Origin: an uncultured Clostridia bacterium
GTDB taxonomy: Bacteria; Bacillota; Clostridia; Christensenellales; Aristaeellaceae
NCBI GenBank assembly: GCA_946536315.1
Contig: CAMNEH010000002.1
Coordinates: 1 to 64,000 of the forward strand
Direction: 5' to 3'
DNA length: 64,000 nucleotides
The notes under the pieces were generated by a model, which searched no databases, had not been told where the DNA came from, and saw only the letters and a program-made list of their open reading frames with translations. The translations under genes were made by a program, and so were the position numbers. Shown here one piece after another: positions 61,701-64,000 of this stretch. The stretch's first letter is position 1. Each line of letters starts with the position of its first letter.

Positions 61701-64000
61701 GAGTGGGTTCACGACCTGACCGGCCCTGTTGCCGTTCACATAGGTAATCGTGGGCTGCAGCGCGTCGCCCAGGAGAACGCTTCCGCCGCCGAGGCTGACT
61801 TCAAGCTGCAGCGGCACGATCTTCAGCGTGCCGGGATGCAGCTCCACCTCATACAGGGACGCCAGCTCCGGCTTCCTCCACCAATAGGTCAGGTCGTCAG
61901 TCATGGTTCCGACCTGCCAGAGCACCTCGTTGGAGGAAACGCCGATGCCTGTTTTCGCATCATCCGTGCCGTAGATACCTTCCCACCCGACAGTGGGGGA
62001 GACGGCATACCTGTTATCATACACCTTGGTCAGATCTTCCGACCAGACATTGACAATGGCTTTGTCGATGGTGAGCGTGCCGGGCACCAGCGTCACATTG
62101 GTGAAGAACGCGGTCGCGTCCTGGCTGTTCGGATCCAGGATCTGGTACGAATCGATCGTGTTGGGAATCGACCCGACTTCAAAGCTCAGCTGGGCGGTCA
62201 TGGTCGCTGTGGCGGTGAAACCGTCCGGCAGACCTTCGACAGTAAACTCACTGCTTTTCGCGATGCAGTCATAGGGCTTGTAACGCATATAGCTGGAGCC
62301 GGAAGTAATGGTGACCGGGGTGGTGTTGGCTGTTACTTCCAGAGTTCCCAGGACGTCCGTGACGGTATAGTTGTCTTTATTCACCGTTCCCCAGTCGATC
62401 GCGTAGGTGTTGTCCGCCGTGCCGACGCCGGTGATCGTCCCCGCCGCGGTGACATGAACCACTTCGTCCGGAACGAGGCCTGAGATAGCGGCTTCATCCT
62501 TTGTCAGCGGTGTGCCGTCATACACCTTGGTAGCGGAGCCTGTCGTCACTGTCACCGCCTTCGGAGTGACTGTCAGCGTACCCTTCTCCGTGATCACGTT
62601 GGTAAAGTGCTCCGTCACGTCCTGACTGCCCTTCAGGATCTGATAATCGGTGATCAGGTTATCGCCGCTGCCGGCGTCCGTCTGGCTGCCGGAGATCGTT
62701 ACATCCAGCGTAAAGCCATCCGGCAGCATCTCATATGTGAAAGTGTCGGAAGTGAGCGGTGTTCCGTCGTATTCCCTGGTCTCACTGTCCGCGTAGATAT
62801 AGATGGGATCAGTATTGTACGTTATCTCCAGTGTTCCCAGTTCTTCAATGATCGTGTAGTTAGCCGCCTTCGCAGTGCCCCATTCAATGGTATACGTGTT
62901 CTCCGCCGTGCCGACATCGGTGATCGTTCCGGTTGCCGTGGCGGTCGCCGTTTCATCCGGCACCAGACCGGTGATGGAGGCTTCGCTGCTGGTCAGCGCC
63001 GTGCCGTCGTACACCTTGCTGGCGGAGCCGGTCGTTACGGTCAGCGGGGCCTTGTCCACCGTGAGCGTGCCGGCCACTCCGGTGACGTTGGGGAAGAGCG
63101 CCGTAACGTCGTTGCCGTCCTTCATGAGCGTAAAGCTGATCTTGTTTTCGCTGCTGCCGGCTTCCGTTTGGCTGCCGGTCACGGTAACGACAGGCTCCAC
63201 GCCCGCCGGCAGGCTGCCGGTCACGGTGTATCCGGCGTCTGTCAGCGGCGTGCCGTCATACACTTTGGAACTGCTGGCTGCGGTGATGGTGACCACGACA
63301 TTGTTATTCGTGACTTCCAGCGTGCCGAGAATATCCGTGATCGCGTAATCATCCGCACGGACATCGCCCCAGTTGATGGTGTAGGTATTCTCCACAGAAC
63401 CCACGTCGGTGATGGTGCCGTTGGCGGCCGCGGTGACCGCTGTGTCGGTGGCCGCGAGGCCGGTGAGGGTCACTGTGCTGTCAGTGAGCGGTGTGCCGTC
63501 GTAGGGTTTGCTGGCTGAGGCTGTCTGGACGGTCAGCGGCCTCGGATGTACGGTCCAGTTGGCGGTGTTGCAGCTCCATGTGTAGCAATCCGCCCATTGC
63601 CCTCCGCCCATTATGTAAATGTAGTCGCCGCTCATCGTATGATTTCCGGTGTAGCTGCTGACTCCCTTGATATTCAGGAAGATTTTGTGACCTGTGAACA
63701 GATTGTAGAAAGCCTGGGTTGAAGTGATCCTGTTCTGGGAATTCACTGTGGTCGCATGGCTGCTTAAAGCGGCGGTTTCGCCCGCATGCGGGCCGTTGCC
63801 AAATACCAGCGTGACCTGAGGCTTCGGTGTATAGTCGAGGTAATTGGTACCCTGATATTCGTACTCGGTATCAGCGAGGGTGAAATTCAGCTGGAGGCGT
63901 TCAACGGTCAGGGTGCCGAGGGAGTCATGGATCTTGTAATTGCTTTCCTTGGCCGTGCCCCATTCGATGGAATAGGTGTTATATCCCGTTCCTGCAGTTG
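55707..64000 (-). CDS. Giant MBG-repeat surface protein, N-terminus outside the window
   Basis: The frame is open to base 64000, so GTG 63746 is not the true start. More than 2,760 residues are visible, made of about thirty MBG-type beta domains of ~80-90 residues. Their signature is 'TTGSASKTYDGTPLT...VTGL...VTATGTITDVGTAENTYTI.W......NYTITESLGTLTV'. The protein ends in the last repeat ('TGTLTVVSTE') with no LPxTG, membrane helix or dockerin. Such proteins are long exported stalks or adhesins. Anchoring must be at the N-terminus or non-covalent. The 12 or so plus-strand ORFs in this stretch are shadows of the repeat. Confidence 0.87.
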   Translation of the reverse strand, partial: TAGTGYNTYSIEWGTAKESNYKIHDSLGTLTVERLQLNFTLADTEYEYQGTNYLDYTPKPQVTLVFGNGPHAGETAALSSHATTVNSQNRITSTQAFYNLFTGHKIFLNIKGVSSYTGNHTMSGDYIYIMGGGQWADCYTWSCNTANWTVHPRPLTVQTASASKPYDGTPLTDSTVTLTGLAATDTAVTAAANGTITDVGSVENTYTINWGDVRADDYAITDILGTLEVTNNNVVVTITAASSSKVYDGTPLTDAGYTVTGSLPAGVEPVVTVTGSQTEAGSSENKISFTLMKDGNDVTALFPNVTGVAGTLTVDKAPLTVTTGSASKVYDGTALTSSEASITGLVPDETATATATGTITDVGTAENTYTIEWGTAKAANYTIIEELGTLEITYNTDPIYIYADSETREYDGTPLTSDTFTYEMLPDGFTLDVTISGSQTDAGSGDNLITDYQILKGSQDVTEHFTNVITEKGTLTVTPKAVTVTTGSATKVYDGTPLTKDEAAISGLVPDEVVHVTAAGTITGVGTADNTYAIDWGTVNKDNYTVTDVLGTLEVTANTTPVTITSGSSYMRYKPYDCIAKSSEFTVEGLPDGFTATATMTAQLSFEVGSIPNTIDSYQILDPNSQDATAFFTNVTLVPGTLTIDKAIVNVWSEDLTKVYDNRYAVSPTVGWEGIYGTDDAKTGIGVSSNEVLWQVGTMTDDLTYWWRKPELASLYEVELHPGTLKIVPLQLEVSLGGGSVLLGDALQPTITYVNGNRAGQVVNPLSVTPTSDGYTANFKLSYEYESIVLTVTGFGSGDVGTHTLAGSCAFNTTSASNFSISYTNAEVTVNAIPLTISTGSTSRPYNGAALTNAEVTVTGLADGDEINVTATGTITDVGTAENTCTVDWGTVNKDKYEITESLGTLTITKAPLTITTGSASKTYDGTPLTSDLCTVSGLVDGDEIAVTTTGTITDAGTAPNTYSITWSGADEDNYEVTATLGVLTVSKRSATISTQSETQVYNGQPIVATSVPMSGFVDGEYPDVTATGYQKDVGTSENTYTINSWSGNPDNYAITETLGTLTVTKREATVTTGSNTKEYDGTPLTENEAGITGLAPDEVVTVTATGAITDVGTAENTYSINWGTTNPENYDISESLGTLTVSANTMPITVTAASPEKTYDGTALSCEACNIDGVFPEGVVLTATYSGSQTDAGSSESKIVSYKLMKGSQDVTAFFTGIETQPGTLTVHPAPATVTTGSATKMFDGTPLTKAEASITGLISGETATVTATGTITDVGTTANTYTIDWNGAKAGNYTITESLGTLEVTGNTAGIVITAHSSSKAYDATPLTNSNFTVTGLPDGYTCTATVEGSQTDKGTSDNTVTAYTILDSENRDVTASFTNVTTVKGSLTINPKYGSFRAEGTEIYNGYPQTGGQIVTYGLEGYTITRPTVTTYRLKLPGGAEFLIEVGGGGTDVGTYPSTCTIISANAACDNYNLSLPSSTVTIKPRTLTITTNTDSKTYDGTPLTGTATVTGSAETDAITVTAASITNAGSVENSYTIDWNGANPDNYKISATVGTLTVSKREATINTGTVVTTYNGTTVTNTSASLSGFVEGEYPIVTTTGSQKDAGSSANTYDIDWGSTNKDNYEIQEILGTLTVYPKNITVKTGSASKEYDGSPLTSPEASVMGLISGETATAVTNGTITDIGSAENTYTISWGSAKEGNYKIVSEEIGTLTVTANTTPVTITAGSVTGVYNGMTKTCSDYTVDGLPSGFTAEAVTSGEQKLPGTSDNTITSYTIYNQNDEDRTSSFTGVSLVPGALTVTKAPVTVTVKGKTKTYDGKTLNTYGLHWEGILAADTPTAAIEATMTSGSIKDVGSVSVEVTASLRADLKDKYEIVSITPGTNTVEPAVLTVSTDSASKEYDGSPLTAAVHVDGLQNGETVTAVGASLTNAGSVTNTYTLTWDGTAKAGNYTVTDGTLGTLTVSKAPLTITTGSASKTYDGTPLTSDLCTVSDLADGDEIAVTTTGTITDAGTAPNTYSITWSHADENNYEVAATLGVLTVSKRPATISTQSETQVYNGQPIVATSVPMSGFVDGEYPDVTATGYQKDVGTSENTYTINSWSGNPDNYTITETLGTLTVTKREATVTTGSASKPYDGTPLTSAEAAITGLVSDETATATATGTITDVGATANTCEIEWGTANSANYTVTEELGTLTVTPSSAAVTVTAASAGKTYDGAPLTDDGFTVTGLPAGLTCEATVTGSQTDVGAGDNTVTAVIIRKGGTDVTSWFTNIQTVKGTLTVDKRTLTVTTASAEKAYDGAALTGGEASVTGLADGETATVTATGSIENVGSAPNTYTISWGTADSGNYTIVESLGTLTVNKNSTPIQVTSASLTAVYDGHPHYDTEASMTGVPAGLDYSVGTDAVQYEAGSSPNTVYYEISKGGMDVTSWFTNITVTEGTLTVTKAPLTVATDGRSKTYDGTPLTCDTYHVTGLVAGESITVTVTGSLTNAGNAPNTFDIVWSDADPNNYTLTKSPGVLTVIRKSATISTGGGTQTYNGAPIENTTAPMSGFLDGEYPSVYPNGSQTDVGSSTNTYTIDWGSVNRDNYSVTENLGTLTVNPATLSVTTYSDSKTYDGTPLTAGASVYGQAPDEAITVTATGTITNAGAVENSYTIHWNGAKPGNYVIDADMGTLTVSPAAVTITSASDSKPYDGTPLTCHEAAVTGLVGSDAISITYTGAQTEVGTSDNTFTYSFSSGSAGNYTVTTSTGTLTVVSTE
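57602..58092 (-). repeat. ~490-bp block duplicated within the MBG gene (copy A; copy B at ~60780-61270)
   Basis: The DNA at ~57602-58092 and ~60780-61270 is nearly identical, including CGTGCCCACGTCCTTCTGGT and TATTCGCCGTCCACGAA. Both copies encode 'ETQVYNGQPIVATSVPMSGF' and 'NTYTINSWSGNPDNY'. The offset is about 3.18 kb. Other repeats in the gene are far more diverged, so this is a recent duplication or gene conversion. Confidence 0.75.

Noticed and set aside
55707-63746. Long plus-strand ORFs (for example 56838-57713, 58503-58931, 59751-60890, 61590-62483, 62607-63518)
   Set aside because: They run antisense to the MBG repeats, have arginine/glycine/aspartate-rich composition, and show no domain or RBS.

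Overview
The window looks like the chromosome of a Gram-positive anaerobe, most likely a gut or rumen Clostridia lineage (Bacillota). The support is strong AGGAGG ribosome-binding sites, LplB/YtcP-type sugar permeases without a linked ATPase, BspA-like leucine-rich-repeat and MBG-repeat surface proteins, and a type II-A CRISPR system with Csn2. The species cannot be named from the sequence. Most genes are GC-rich. The BspA-like gene, the CRISPR region and the DUF4143 ATPase are visibly more AT-rich and may be acquired.

Layout. 1-5192: the 3' part of a large secreted LRR/Big_2 protein. 5193-6027: a scar with an IS5-type transposase remnant and a frameshifted mnmM (rRNA-methylase-like) fragment. 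6028-10349: an argC-argJ-argB-argD arginine operon with a clear promoter and probable ArgR boxes. 10353-12300: a tyrosine recombinase and an AraC regulator on the minus strand. 12359-28935: one long operon reading away from the AraC gene. It holds an OYE-type reductase, an SDR, a soluble FAD reductase, three Gfo/Idh/MocA dehydrogenases, a sugar-binding protein with two permeases, a cytoplasmic heparinase II/III-like lyase, two xylose-isomerase-like epimerases, a YiaK-like reductase and a PreA-like Fe-S flavoprotein. Together these look like uptake and redox-heavy breakdown of an unusual uronic-acid glycan or glycoside.

29274-38850: a Fic protein, then a complete type II-A CRISPR-Cas locus. 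The array has 31 repeats and 30 spacers, with its leader on the right. The genes cas9-cas1-cas2-csn2 run toward the array. A tracrRNA with a full-length anti-repeat is divergent from cas9.

38970-44630 (minus strand): a c-di-GMP cluster made of an SH3/TPR-like exported protein, a REC-GGDEF(degenerate)-EAL-GGDEF(degenerate) regulator, and an amino-acid permease fused to an active-looking GGDEF domain. 44822-52707: a DUF4143 ATPase with paired palindromic operators, then exported redox proteins (TlpA-like thioredoxin, FMN-binding/rhodanese fusion, FAD/FMN reductase). 52821-55677: a LysR regulator and a CHASE2-SpoIIE phosphatase. 55707-64000: the 3' part of a giant MBG-repeat surface protein that runs off the right edge.

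The best candidates for undescribed biology are the transporter-GGDEF fusion with its c-di-GMP neighbours, the redox-rich glycan operon, and the extracellular flavin/rhodanese cluster. The CRISPR-Cas9 locus is complete but of a known type. All functional calls come from reading motifs by eye; no database search was run.
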